Shown here piece after piece: positions 1-11,148 of a DNA stretch of 64,000 nucleotides (position 1 is its first letter; each line of letters starts with the position of its first letter). This DNA comes from Mugil cephalus (Eukaryota > Chordata > Actinopteri > Mugiliformes > Mugilidae). The stretch is from positions 28,160,819 to 28,224,818 of the forward strand of contig NC_061775.1 of NCBI RefSeq assembly GCF_022458985.1, in the 5' to 3' direction. Both the position numbers and the translations under genes were made by a program. A model generated the notes under the pieces. That model saw only the letters and a program-made list of their open reading frames with translations. It ran no database searches and was not told the origin of the DNA.

Positions 1-600
1 CAATATTCTGTCCACTCGTATTTTCCAAAGTGCGCTCAGTCTGTTAGTTAAAATAAGTAGATCTAAATAAATGAAATAATCATTAAAGTCTGATCAGGTA
101 GAAATGAGATGTCAGCCTTTCGAATAAAGTGTGAAATTACATCTCGTTAAAAGCAGAACTAAAATCAACTAATAAAAGTCTGGCATGGGGTTTGGTTCGT
201 TCATGATGCTTGCTCACTGTTATTTAGGATGAAGAGCGCAGCATCCTCCACGCCCTAGCCTCTCGGTTTGTCTAGTCATTGTGTCTGTGAAGGTTCTCAG
301 TCATCCAGGTCATGGTAATCCAGAAAGACTCTGCAGAATTCTACGAGTCCAGTTGCCTTTATTCAACGTCTTTTGGATCCCTAAGGATTTTTTCAAATGT
401 TTTCTTTACCAGAGAGGTAAATGTTATTGGCCTGTAATCATTTAATTCTTTAGGGTTTTTAATTTAGACTATATATTAACCAATAGGAGATATGTGAACA
501 TATACATATATTTATAAGCATACCCACTTTCTAACTGGAACACTGCCTTGTTTGTTGTAATATAGCTTTTTATATATGTTTTGATATTCATATATTTCAT
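1..600. other. AT-rich spacer with dispersed-repeat scraps, no gene
   Basis: No open frame of note. The segment around 285-375 (a 'catccaggtcatggtaatcc' block followed by 'ttgcctttattcaacg') recurs in part at 15391-15420 and 26390-26410, so it is dispersed repeat material. I see no IFIT first exon here, so exon 1 of copy 1 must lie further upstream. Confidence 0.5.
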
Positions 601-602
601 TC

Positions 603-755
603 TTTAGTCGACCAGTATGTGCGTTGTCTGTGATGCTGAGTGTCTCTGCTGCTGTTGACAAGAATTTCCCCATTGTGGGATGAATAAAGTCTTATCTTAT
701 CTTATCTTATCTTATCTTATCTTATCTTATCTTATCTTATCTTATCTTATCTTAT
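603..755 (+). mobile_element. LINE 3' tail with (CTTAT)n microsatellite
   Basis: The stretch ending in 'cattgtgggatgaataaagt' is the usual 3' end of fish CR1/L2/Rex-type non-LTR elements. It runs directly into about 13 CTTAT units (691-755), the tail microsatellite. No coding part remains next to it. Confidence 0.6.
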
Positions 756-828
756 TATGGTTGATTTGTTGCCCATTTGGTTGGTATCTGACCAATTTCT
801 GATTTTCTTAAGAATCCGACCAAATTAT

Positions 829-905
829 GTCTGCGGTTATGTCATGTGGCGTTCCTCAGGGGTCTGTTTTTGGACCTCTTCTGTTCAGCTTATACGCTGC
901 CTTTA
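829..905 (+). mobile_element. LINE reverse transcriptase scrap
   Basis: Translation on the + strand gives CGVPQGSVFGPLLFSLYAAF, which matches the conserved GVPQGSVLGPLLFSLY block of non-LTR reverse transcriptases. Only about 25 codons are left. The same family block recurs in shortened form near 26470. Confidence 0.6.
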
Positions 906-1124
906 GGTCAGTTTCCTCAGAATTCCAATGAAAAATGTCTCGGTTAAGATGTCGGGCAAATATATCCAGAACTTCCAAGTAGTGCATCCGACATCTCACT
1001 GGTCTGTTCCAACGCTAGCCTTATGCTAGCTGTAGTAGCCATCGACTAATGAGCTGCCTGCCTGAGTCAAATTAACGTACTGTAGACTAGATTGTTAGTG
1101 TGGGTTTTACTTAAAGCATGCACC

Positions 1125-1236
<112 letters not shown>

Positions 1237-1350
1237 CATTTCAGTGTTGTCAGTTTATCTCCTCATCCATTGCTGCCTCTTAATGCTCTTCACTACGTTT
1301 TAGAGCAGATTATTTTGACGTTGCTCTTGTTTATAATGTTTTTCCATCAG

Positions 1351-2698
1351 TGCTGCTGAGACTAAGTCGACCCTGGAGTCCAGACTGGACGCCCTGCAGA
1401 GCCACTTCACCTGGGACCTGGTCTTTGGAAAGTCCATCATTGTCCGTCTCAGAGACAAACTGAAGGACATCGGCACTGATGAAAGAAACTTCTGGCTGGG
1501 TCATGTTTACAACCTGCAGGGGTTCGTCCACTATCACATGGGATTAGTTGAAGAGGCCCGGAGTTTCCTCAGCAAGGCCACCGAGGCTTTCCATCAGATT
1601 AGGAAGGGGGACTCAGATGAGGGTCCCTGGTTGTTGGTGAACTATGGGAACCTGGCTTGGCTGCACCACTACCTGGGTGAGGATGAGGAGAGTGAGTCTT
1701 ACCTGTCAAAGGTGGACGCCCTCATGAAGGAGTACCCATCTCCATCCGAGGACGAGCTCCACCCAGAGGTCTACGCTGAAAAGGCCTGGACCCTGCTGCA
1801 CTTTGGCAAAGACGCGAAGAAACAAGCTGCAGATTATTTCCAGAGAGCCATCAGGATGCAGCCGGACATGGTGGAGTGGCAGACCAGCTACGTCCTGGGG
1901 TTGGTGAGCTCTTTCAACCACGAGATGATTCTGAGCACCGACATCTTGGAGAAACTACGAGCAGCGAAGGAGAAGGATCCAGAGAACATTTACCTCACCA
2001 TTTATTGTCTCGAGCAAAAGGCAAAGGAAGGAGAAGACATAAAGGATGAGATTCATGAGCTGGCTGAAAAGATTTTAATGAATCCAGTCGGCAGCTACAG
2101 TGGCATTAAACCAATACTGAGGCTCTACAAGGAACACATTTCTTATGATGACGCCATTAATCTGGCAGAGGAGGCTCTGAGGAAGCATCCAGACGATCGC
2201 TACCTGACGTGGTGTGCAGCGCTCTGCTACAAATGGAGGATCATTAATGGGAAAGGCACGCTCCCAACGCCCCAACAAAGCATGATGGACAGAGCCACCA
2301 GTCTCTACAGTGATGTGATCTCACTTTATCCCGACTCTGCTCTGTTGAAGAAGATCGGCCTCGCTAATATTTACGCCAAGTCGAGAGAGGCCGTCCACAA
2401 AGCGAATCAGATCTACCAGGAGCTGCTGGAGCAGGACCTGGAGGACTTAGATAAACAGATGCTCTACAACTTCTACGCCAAACACTTGTACTACAACTGC
2501 CGAGAGTACGACATGTCAACAGATTATCACATGATGGCTGCACAGATACCTCACCAGACCTCCGCCCGGGAGAACAGCATCAAAATGTTAGCGAATAACA
2601 CAAGACGAAGCAAGAACCGACGGTGCAGGGAGATCCAGGAGTTTCTGGAAAACCTGCAGGACTATGATCCTGTTCAAGCTTTTAATGGAACCACCTAA
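1351..2698 (+). CDS. ifit: IFIT copy 1, coding exon 2 (5' exon outside window)
   Basis: Interferon-induced protein with tetratricopeptide repeats. In vertebrates these cytosolic helical-repeat proteins bind viral RNA ends or translation factors during the interferon response. The exon starts after TTTTTCCATCAG and stays open to TAA. The 449 codons include the stop; with the usual two-codon first exon the protein would be about 451 residues. TPR-like blocks are visible around residues 61-88, 95-125 (NYGNLAWLHHYLGEDEE) and 140-175 (AEKAWTLLHFG to YFQRAIRMQPD), then DDAINLAEEALRKHPDDRYL. Specific to this copy are TWCAALCYKW where the others have KRCAALCYKW, an extra residue in LPTPQQSMMD, and a short AFNGTT end. 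No AATAAA lies close after the stop. The family call is firm; orthology to one mammalian IFIT cannot be claimed. Confidence 0.93.
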
Positions 2699-3575
2699 TC
2701 TAAAAGACCCTGTGTAGTTGGATTAACATATAACGGAGCAGATCTTTTCTATACTCTACATCCAAATAGATGTTTAAATAGATATCTAAAAGATTGTTTG
2801 GTTTGTTCTGGTGACGCTTTAACTACTCACTTGAATGATGCACAAACTGCACCTTGATGCACTTTAACAGTTTACTGCTGCGAAAAACAAAAAGACAAAA
2901 AAAAAACAAAAAAACAATACATGTTAACCTTATCCAGGGCAGATCTTAACCTAAGAACAATCAGATACTGAATGTTTGTGAATTATCTTCCAGGTTATCA
3001 CAGGTGTGTTGTTCTCTGTCCAATCACGTCAGTTAAATATCATCAGATATTAAAGAACGAGTTGAAGCCTCAGCAGAGTCTGAATACTAATAACAGATTA
3101 TTTTCTACTTTTATCAAGGTTTTCTAATATTAATCTGTGTCTCCATAGTCTGTGGTCTGTGTATGAAGCCCAGAAGTGAAAAAAGTCTTTCTTTCCTCAC
3201 TTGCTCCATTTTTCAGGGAATACTGTTGCTAACGTTTGTGTCCTTGAATTATATGCAAGAGTAATTAATATAAAATATTCAACATAGACCATAGATAGAA
3301 ATCCCCCGTGCTTCTTAAAAATGTTACTTGCAGTAATTAGGGGCTACGGGGCTTCACCCTTAACTCCCTTGGTCCAGGACCAAGATTGAATTTGGGGTAA
3401 TACACTTTGCAAACAATGATGTCGGATCTCTGACACCTATATGAGATTGTTGAAAATAAAAAGTATAATATGGGACCTTTAATGTGCAGTCGATCAAGAT
3501 ATGTAGTTAAAATATTCTCCCTGTTTTGCATAATGCAACAAATTTCTGCAAAAAAGAAACTGCAACATTTTAAAT
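2699..3575. other. IFIT array spacer
   Basis: 3' flank of copy 1 followed by unique-looking AT-rich DNA. Parts recur after other copies: the segment near 2930-3060 (a 'cttatccagggcagat' block, 'ttccaggttatcacagg') is matched at 34560-34720. No gene seen. Confidence 0.6.
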
Positions 3576-3581
3576 CAGGTC

Positions 3582-3880
3582 TTTCTGTTTCAGTGATGTG
3601 TTTCGATTCTTTTGGATTCCTCACATTCAAATCGAAACTGGCTGCAACGACACGAACGAGAAGCCACAAACTTCCTGCCCGGCATCTGTTTTCTTCCCGA
3701 TTGACTCAGATCTTGTTCTTTCATTGATCTTTCTTTCATTCGGCTTCTAAAAAAGTCTGAAGCCTTGATCTGTTCGTGTGCATCTTGGTGGTCAGCGCTG
3801 CATCAAAAGAAAAAAACGTCTGGATGCAGATGAGCTCTACAACAACAGACAGAGACGTTACTATTGACAGGAAGAGCTGG
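3582..3880 (+). promoter_or_regulatory. Promoter and 5' UTR of IFIT copy 2
   Basis: TTTCTGTTTC at 3582-3591 is an exact ISRE core on the reverse strand (GAAACAGAAA). CAAATCGAAACT at 3628-3639 differs from the ISRE consensus GAAANNGAAACT at one base. A TATA-like TTCTAAAAAAG lies at 3745-3755, putting transcription start near 3780 by inference. The 5' UTR contains an in-frame upstream ATG at 3824 that would add 19 residues. Confidence 0.6.
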
Positions 3881-6075
3881 ATGATGAGGTGAGGAGCAAC
3901 TTCTTTTATTCGTTACTGTTTGTTCAAAGGTTTAGAGACAGAAAATCATCCGTGTGTTATGAATGTGTCATTGGTTTATTTACTTCATTCTTTTATTTCA
4001 TTTCTTTGTTTCTCATTTCCTTTTCACATCTTTCTCATTTCCTTTTCACCTTCCATTTCCTCCATCCTTTGCTCCATTTATGCTTTTCTCAGCATTTCTC
4101 AACATAGTTTAAAAGTTTCAAAGTCAGCTTTATTGTCAGTTCTGACACACACTCTATGTGGCACACATACGCAGGACTGAAATGTTATTTCCTTGAAGGT
4201 TTACGGTGCAACACCTTAAACATAAAACGTACTCCAGAGTCCTGAGTGAGTTTGTGCAGAACAGGGAGAGAGTGGATCTTCCTGGCAGCCTGGTGGAGGA
4301 AGCTGTCCTTTAGTCTGCTCCTCCTGGTCCTGGTCCTGGTCCTGGTCCTGGTCTCGTCCATGATGGCAGCAGACTGACGAGAGGCACCGATTATCTTCTC
4401 AGCTGCTTTCACTGTGTGCTGGAACATCTTAGGGCAGGACGTGGTGCAGGAACCCAACCACAGTCTCAATGGTCTCTGTAGATCGTGCAGATGCGCGGTA
4501 GTCCAGGAGAGGTCCTCTGTGACGTGGAACTTGATGCTGCTCACCCTCCCAACTGAATTTCTTGACGTCCTGGTGGATGAAGTCCTTGACTCCTAGAATT
4601 GATCTGACGCATGATGAGCTCATCTACTACTGCTCTTTACTACTTTGTAGAGCAGATTATTTTAACATTACTCTTGTTTATAATGTTTTTCCATCAGTGC
4701 TGCTGAGACTAAGTCGACCCTGGAGTCCAGACTGGACGCCCTGCAGAGCCACTTCACCTGGGACCTGGTCTTTGGAAAGTCCATCCTTGTCCGTCTCAGG
4801 GACACGCTGAAGGACATCGGCACCGATGAAAGAAACTTCTGGCTGGGTCATGTTTACAACCTGCAGGGGTTCGTCCACTATCACATGGGATTAGTTGAAG
4901 AGGCCCAGAGTTTCCTCAGCAAGGCCACCGAGGCTTTCCATCAGATTAGGAAGGGGGACTCGGATGAGGGTCCCTGGTTGTTGGTGAACTATGGGAACCT
5001 GGCTTGGCTGCACCACTACCTGGGTGAGGAGGAGGAGAGTGAGCGTTACCTGTCAAAGGTGGACGGCCTCATGAAGGAGTACCCATCTCCATCCGAGGAC
5101 GAGCTCCACCCAGAGGTCTACGCTGAAAAGGCCTGGACCCTGCTGAACTTTGGCAAAGACGCGAAGAAACAAGCTGCAGATTATTTCCAGAGAGCCATCA
5201 GGATGCAGCCGGACATGGTGGAGTGGCAGACCAGCTACGTCCTGGGGTTGGTGAACGCTTTCAACTACAAGACGAATCTGAGCACCGACGTCTTGGAGAA
5301 ACTACGAGCAGCGACGGAGAAGGATCCAGAGAACATGTACCTCGCTATTCACTGTCTCGAGCAAAAGGCAAAGGAAGGAGAAGACATGGAGGAGATAAAG
5401 GATGAAGCTCGTGAGCTGGCTGAAAAGATTTCAGTGAATCCTGTCAGCAGCTACAGTGGTATGAAAGCAATACTGAGGCTCTACAAGAAATACATCTCCT
5501 ACGATGACGCCATTAATCTGGCAGAGGAGGCTCTGAGGAAGCATCCAGACGATCGCTACCTGAAGAGGTGTGCAGCGCTTTGCTACAAATGGAAGATCAT
5601 TTTTGACAAGGACATTCTCCCAACACAAAGCATGATGGACAGAGCCATCAGTCTCCACAGGGATGTGATCTCACTTTATCCCGACTCTGCTCTGGTGAAG
5701 AAGATCGACCTTGCTAATATTTACGGCAAATCAAGTCAGACCATGCACAAAGCAGAGCAGATCTACCAGGAGCTGCTGGAGGAGGACATGGAGCTGATGG
5801 ATAAACAGGTGCTCTACTACCGCTACGCCAGATACTTGGTCTTCGACCGCGACGAGCGCAACATGTCGATAGATTATCTCATGAAGGCAGCAGAGATACC
5901 TCAGTCATCCTTCTTCCGTGAGAACAGCATCAAAGAGTTGGAGAAGATCCTGAGACGAAGAAAGAACCGACGGTGCAACGACATCCAGGAGTTTCTGGAA
6001 AACCTGCAGGACTATAATCCTGTTCAAGCTTTCAATGGAACCAAACTCAAGAACAAAACTATTTATTTGAAGTAA
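3881..6075 (+). CDS. ifit: IFIT copy 2
   Basis: Exon 1 is 3881-3888 (ATG ATG AG, donor gtgagg) and exon 2 is 4698-6075; spliced they give 461 residues beginning MMSAAETKSTLE. The start is chosen because the tiny exon and its frame are shared by the array. An in-frame ATG at 3824 is a possible longer start (19 extra residues). This copy carries an inserted Met-Glu-Glu in the middle helix (EGEDMEEIKDEARELAEK) and ends with a basic tail, KLKNKTIYLK, shared with copies 10 and 11. AATAAA is at 6092-6097. The 0.8-kb intron holds an antisense LINE end (4112-4600). Confidence 0.93.
4112..4600 (-). mobile_element. LINE 3' end, antisense, in IFIT copy 2 intron
   Basis: On the minus strand the C-terminal part of a fish LINE reverse transcriptase can be read (AAEKIIGASRQSA, then RSRLKDSFLHQAARKIHSLP), followed by a 3' tail ending 'ataaagctgactttgaaac'. 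A short GGTCCT tandem repeat at 4324-4355 lies inside the former coding part. The related pieces at 29890-30240 and 40230-40775 are copies of the same insertion carried along by array duplication. Confidence 0.65.
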
Positions 6076-6511
6076 CATCTAATAACAGTAGAATAAAAGG
6101 GATGTTTGCAGCAATTTGAATCTTCGATGAAAACACTGAGCTATGGCTTTTGTTTTACATCTAAATGTAAAACAAAAGAATTATCTAAAAGTCTGGTTTG
6201 TTCTGGTGACACTTTAACTACTCTTTAACTTGACTTTAACTAGAGAATAAATAGTGCCGCTATTACACAATTAAATGATGCACAAAAACCGGCCCCAAAC
6301 TATTTATGCCTGTTGCATTTGGCATTGTACATGGAAACAAGCGGTGATCCTCAGATACTGGGCGTCCTACTGTGTGGCAGACGAACACGGTCAAGCAATG
6401 TACCACTTCTTCCAAATACCTGAGAATCTGAAATGAAATAAACTTAAACTTATCTGAGGGTCAACGGTTGTGTTGGTGTATGACGTCCACTGCAAAAAGT
6501 AAATAGTCCTG
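6076..6511. other. IFIT copy 2 3' flank
   Basis: Contains the poly(A) signal at 6092 and array spacer that resembles the 3' flanks of copies 1, 3 and 6 (ctggtgacactttaactactc). No gene seen. Confidence 0.5.
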
Positions 6512-6900
6512 ATGGACACTGTGCAGCAATGTCCTGGTTTGAAGTTGCCTTCACTGGCTTCTGTCATTTCAATTGCATGTGCAGACAATCCGTACACTCG
6601 CAGATATTTTACATGCGCATCACTGATACTACGAATCCCCGACTGCATTGTATCTTTTTTCCTCAAAATTCCAACTTACTCTCAACATTTCGACTTTTTC
6701 CGCCAACATTGTATTCTGACATTTTTCTCAAAATTTGGACTTTTCCATTTTTCTCATCAGTGTATTTTGACTTTTCTCTCAAAATTTCAACTTATTCCCG
6801 ACATTTCGACTTTTTTCTCGACATCATTTTTTTGACTTTTTTCTTGACATTTCGACTTGTTCTCACATTTCAACTTTTTTCGTTAAGAAGCGCTATATAA
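6512..6900. repeat. Decayed IFIT intron with pyrimidine-rich repeats
   Basis: Starts with intron-like sequence holding a degraded ZNF143-type motif at 6628-6651, then irregular 'cgacttttttctcaaaatt' repeats to 6870. The same order (motif, then TTTCGAC repeats) is seen in copy 3's intron at 8423-8775, so this is a relic intron in front of the IFIT scrap at 6925. Confidence 0.5.
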
Positions 6901-6924
6901 GAGCAAGACCATTTACCATTGACC

Positions 6925-7065
6925 ATCTACCAGGAGCTGCTGGAGGAGCAGATGGAGCTGATGGATAAACAGATGCTCTACAACTGCTACGCCAGATACT
7001 TGTACTACGACCACCGAGAGTACAACAAGTCAGTTATCACGTGAAGGCGGCAGAGATACTTCACT
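6925..7065 (+). pseudogene. ifit: IFIT exon 2 scrap
   Basis: About 140 bp match the late part of IFIT exon 2 (IYQELLEEQMELMDKQMLYN, then CYARYLYYDHREYNKS), followed by a frame shift and unrelated DNA. Neither end has splice or start signals. With the decayed intron in front, it marks a lost twelfth array member between copies 2 and 3. Confidence 0.85.
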
Positions 7066-7578
7066 AGAGGGACATCGGCGTGAGTGGTGTGGCATTCAGT
7101 GTCATTCAGTTGTCCAGCTCTTGCTCGTTAAATGCAGAGTGAATAGTTGTTGCTGTTCTGTTGTGGAAAAGTAAAGGACTTTGATCAGCGTCCTTACTCC
7201 ACACACCTCGCTATAGAAAACTGCAGCAGAGGAACAATAGAGCACTAAGTGAATGGTTGTTAGTCTGATAGGCTGTTTCTAATTAAACGTTAAAAACAAC
7301 GTAATTTATTTATTTTAATTTTTTTAACAGTGCAGTAATAAACAAGATCATTTTGAAGAAACTATTTAGTGATGAATCTGGATCTTTACTTATAACACAC
7401 ACATCAGAATCTGTTCATAATAAACTCACTTTCTCTCTCTCAGATCCTAAAGTCATCCTTGGGAAAATGGGAACTAAATATTTGATTTTTTTTGTTTTTT
7501 TTTAAGGAACTTTAGAGAATTGAATTTGCTACTTAATTAAAAGCATAAGAAAAATATCAAATAGATTTTGTTTGTTTT
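7066..7578. other. IFIT array spacer
   Basis: AT-rich spacer upstream of the copy 3 promoter. From about 7300 on it closely matches 24640-24870 (copy 7 upstream region), including 'cacacacatcagaatctgttc' and 'gtcatccttgggaaaatggg'. No gene seen. Confidence 0.55.
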
Positions 7579-8305
7579 TTGTTTCCATTTTTTAAACCTG
7601 AAACTCAGGCTGCAATGACAGTTACATATTTAAACCAGCAGGTGTCGCTACAGGGAAACTCCACCCTGTGTTACTACAGGGATCTCAGGAGATGCCAAAA
7701 AAGAAATCCAAGATGGCGGAATAAACACCACAGCAAAGATCAGTGGTATGGAGGAACAACTCTGTCATAATTAAAAAATAAGTTAATAAAGAAATGAGAG
7801 AATAAAAAATACCTACATATATGCCATAAATACTATTTATTTATTCATTTCATTATGTATTTATGAATGCATCCTCATCAGCATTACATTTTTTTGTGCA
7901 TGCTGAAGTGTTTGCATCAATAAACGAATAGCATTTATGTATTTAATTATTTATGGAATATATCTGTAGGTATCTTTTCATTTATTCATTTATTTTTTTT
8001 ATTTTTTAATTATGGCAGAGTTGGTCCTCCATACTGTAGGCTGTCCAGTGATTTATTAATCAACACGAATGAGAAGCCTCGAGCTTCCTGCCCGGCATAT
8101 TTTTAGTTTTTTTCTTCCAGATTGACTGGGATCTTGTTCTTTCATAGATCTTTCCTTCATTCAGCTTCTAAAAAGTCTTAAGTCTTGATCTGTTTGTGAG
8201 CATCTCGGTGCTCAGCACTGTGCCAAAAGAAAAAAACGCCTGGATCTAGATGAGCTCTGGAACAACAACAACAACAGAGACGTTACTATTGACAGGAACA
8301 GCTGG
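7579..8305 (+). promoter_or_regulatory. Promoter and 5' UTR of IFIT copy 3, split by a MITE
   Basis: Upstream block 7590-7735 (CCTGAAACTCAGG, 'aaccagcaggtgtcgct') is conserved with 24880-25030 and 12100-12230. A MITE (7749-8031) separates it from the core promoter, which keeps the TATA-like TTCTAAAAAG at 8166-8175. The ISRE-like CAAATCGAAACT of other copies is not found in this form. An upstream ORF starts at 8250 and its TGA (8307-8309) overlaps the main ATG. Confidence 0.5.
7749..8031. mobile_element. MITE with ~35-bp inverted ends, TA target
   Basis: Left end TGGAGGAACAACTCTGTCAT mirrors the right end (ATGGCAGAGTTGGTCCTCCA), and each is flanked by TA, suggesting a Tc1/mariner-type non-autonomous element of 283 bp. 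The inside is AT-rich with no ORF. A shortened sister sits at the same place in copy 7 (25042-25249). Confidence 0.75.
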
Positions 8306-11148
8306 ATGATGAGGTGAGGAGCTTCTTCTTTAATTCATTACTGTTTGTTCCACACACATTAAACTCAAGGCCTCCAAGATAATAGTTTATATCTGTCAGA
8401 AGTGGCAGGTATTGCCATTGATACTACAAATCCCAGACTGCATTGCAGCAGGCTGAACCTTTGGCATCAGGCAGGTGCGTCAACGGTTGACCCATAAAAG
8501 CTCAAGCCATAGTCATGAAAGCGCTAAATTGCAGTAAGAGTATTATATGGAACAGTATTAAGGCCACCCATGAAAAAAAATCACAATAATAGTTCATATT
8601 CTTAATTATTAATCATTAAGCCCTAAAACTCTTCCGTATGATACCACTGATTTAAACGTTGTCTCAACATTTCTACTTTTTTCCCCGACCCAGTATTTCA
8701 GTGTTTTTTCCTGTCATTACATTTCGACTTTTTTCATGTCATTTTATTTCGACTTCATCTTTGACTTTTTTCTTGAAGTGCAAAACAATTAAATAATAAC
8801 ATGAAAAAATAATCTACCTTCTCTCATTTTCTTTTTCTCATGGGTCGCCCTAATTCTCTTCCATACTAAATACTACAATATACTAACGGAGATTGTTTCA
8901 CAAACTTCCTGTGAACATGGAAGGAGGAGGCAGTAACTGTGTAGGAGCAGCACATTTATTGAACTTGGTTTTACTGGAAAACATTTAATTAATATTTCTG
9001 TACGAATGATTTCTGACAACTGCTGCTGTCGGCTCCGGGTTGGGAAGTGACGCAAGAGCCCCAGCAAGAGAGAGTGGCAGATCTAGAGAGTAGGGATCTT
9101 CATGACCATGTTCATGGCCAACGCAAACGCCAACATGGAGGTTGTGCATCATCTAGATGACGCCAGTCCGATGTTGACATCCCAGAGGCCAACGTCAGAC
9201 TAAAATTGTCAGAGTAGTCAGGGATCAAGTTGTGGTATCTGTGCAATGTGCAATAGGTGCTGCAGCTGTAATAGTCTTGGTGGCACGTTTTTCCTTGATG
9301 CCAAACAAGTCTGAACACGTGATGAAAGTGCAGATTGTCAGGAGCCCCTGGTCCACGTCTCCTTTGGCGTTTGCTTCAAGTGCAACATGTACATAAAACT
9401 CTTTGTTGGCTACAAAATTGACGCTGTTCTGACGGCCTGATTTGGGGAGTAGTTCGTGGCACTGTGGGTCTGTCTGGGCTGGCTCCTCCTCCGTCTCACC
9501 AGGTGCTGTACTAAATGTCAACCTGCTGCCGCATGTACACCGCCTGTCCTCCCCTATCTCCTCATCTACTGCTGCCTCTTTATGTTCTTTACTACCTTTG
9601 AGAGTAGATTATTTTGACATTACTCTTGTTTTTAATGTTTTTCCATCAGTGCTGCTTGACGTCCTGGTGGATGAAGTCCTTGACTCCTAGAATTGATCTG
9701 ACGCATGATGAGCTCATCTACTACTGCTCTTTACTACTTTGTAGAGCAGATTATTTTAACATTACTCTTGTTTATAATGTTTTTCCATCAGTGCTGCTGA
9801 GACTAAGTCGACTCTGGAGTCCAGACTGGACGCCCTGCAGAGCCACTTCACCTGTGACCTGGTCTGTGAAAAGTCCATCCTTGTCCGTCTCAGGGACAAA
9901 CTGAAGGACATCGGCACCGATGAAAGGAACTTCTGGCTGGGTCATGTTTACAACCTGCAGGGGTTCGTCCACTATCACATGGGATTAGTTGAAGAGGCCC
10001 GGAGTTTCCTCAGCAAGGCCACCGAGGCTTTCCATCAGATTAGGAAGGGGGACTCAGATGAGGGTCCCTGGTTGTTGGTGAACTATGGGAACCTGGCTTG
10101 GCTGCACCACTACCTGGGTGAGGATGAGGAGAGTGAGTCTTACCTGTCAAAGGTGGACGCCCTCATGAAGGAGTACCCATCTCCATCCGAGGACGAGCTC
10201 CACCCAGAGGTCTACGCTGAAAAGGCCTGGACCCTGCTGCATTTTGGCAAAGACCAGAAGAAACAAGCTGCAGATTATTTCCAGAGAGCCATCAGGATGC
10301 AGCCGGACATGGTGGAGTGGCAGACCAGCTACGTCCTGGGGTTGGTGAGCGCTTCTGACCATGAGAAGGGCCTGAGCGGAGGCCTCTTGGAGAAACTGCG
10401 AGCAGCGAGGGAGAAGGATCCAGAGAACATGTACCTCGCTGTTCAATGTCTTGAGCAAAAGGCAAAGGAACAAAAGGAAGGAGAGGACATAAAGACTGAG
10501 GTTCGTGAGCTGGCTGAAAAGATTTCAATGAATCCTGTCGGCAGCTACAGTGGTATTAAACCAATACTGAGGCTCTACAACGTACACATTTCCCATGATC
10601 ACGCCATTATTCTGGCAGAGGAGGCTCTGAGGAAGCATCCAGACGATCGCTACCTGAAGAGGTGTGCAGCGCTCTGCTACAAATGGAAGATCATTATCGA
10701 GAAGGACACACTCCCAACGAAAAGCATGATGGACAGAACCATCAGTCTCCACAAGGAACTGATCTCGCTTTATCCCGACTCTGCTCTGGTGAAGAAGATT
10801 GACCTTGCTAATATTTACGCCAAATCAAGTGAGGGTCTGCACAAAGCGAAGCAGATCTACCAGGAGCTGCTGGAGAAGGACCTGGAGCCCTTAGAGAAGC
10901 AGATGCTCTACAACCGCTACGCCAAATACTTATACTTCAAACGCAACGAGCACAACATTTCGATAGATTATCACATGAAGGCGGCTGAGATACCTCACCA
11001 GAGCTTCAATCGCAACAGCAGCATCAAGACGTTGGAGAAGATCCTGAGACGAGGAGAGAACCGACGGTGCAGCGAGATCAAGAAGTTTCTGCAAAACCTG
11101 CAGGACTATGATCCTGTTGAAGCTTTTAATGGAAACAGCCCAAACTAA
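8306..11148 (+). CDS. ifit: IFIT copy 3
   Basis: Exon 1 is 8306-8313 and exon 2 is 9792-11148, giving 454 residues. This copy has TCDLVCEKS where the others read TWDLVFGKS, so an otherwise fixed Trp is Cys. It also has a three-residue insertion in KAKEQKEGEDIKTEV. It ends AFNGNSPN, like copy 5. The intron contains a duplicate of the splice acceptor with the first exon bases (9609-9656); using it would give a stop after three codons, so 9791/9792 is taken as the true junction. AATAAA is at 11325-11330. Confidence 0.93.
8423..8446 (+). promoter_or_regulatory. ZNF143/SBF-type motif in intron 1 of copy 3
   Basis: ACTACAAATCCCAGACTGCA followed by TTGC closely fits the known Staf/ZNF143 promoter element (ACTACAATTCCCAGAATGC), about 110 bp after exon 1. 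Function in this position is inferred. Confidence 0.5.
8640..9600. other. Intron 1 of IFIT copy 3, repeat-derived
   Basis: 8655-8775 holds irregular 'tttcgacttttttc' repeats. The rest is low-complexity or old repeat DNA; a short antisense frame at 9225-9521 has no recognisable product. No gene is supported. Confidence 0.5.
9609..9745. repeat. Duplicated acceptor joined to LINE-derived spacer
   Basis: 9609-9656 repeats the end of the IFIT intron and the first seven bases of exon 2 (TTTTTCCATCAG, TGCTGCT). It is fused to 'gacgtcctggtggatgaagt', a LINE-derived piece also found at 4563, 40738 and, in part, 32868. The true acceptor follows at 9791. Confidence 0.75.

Noticed and set aside
1706-1921. 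Recurrent minus-strand frame of 71-108 codons inside every IFIT exon 2 (also a 68-75 codon one at the exon start)
   Set aside because: It is the antisense of the most conserved IFIT codons; it has no promoter, and its conservation follows from the sense strand.
7579-7770. 63-codon frame identical at 7579 and 24872
   Set aside because: Both lie in the duplicated promoter block of copies 3 and 7 and run into a MITE; the identity reflects DNA duplication, and the related block at 12109-12230 does not keep the frame.
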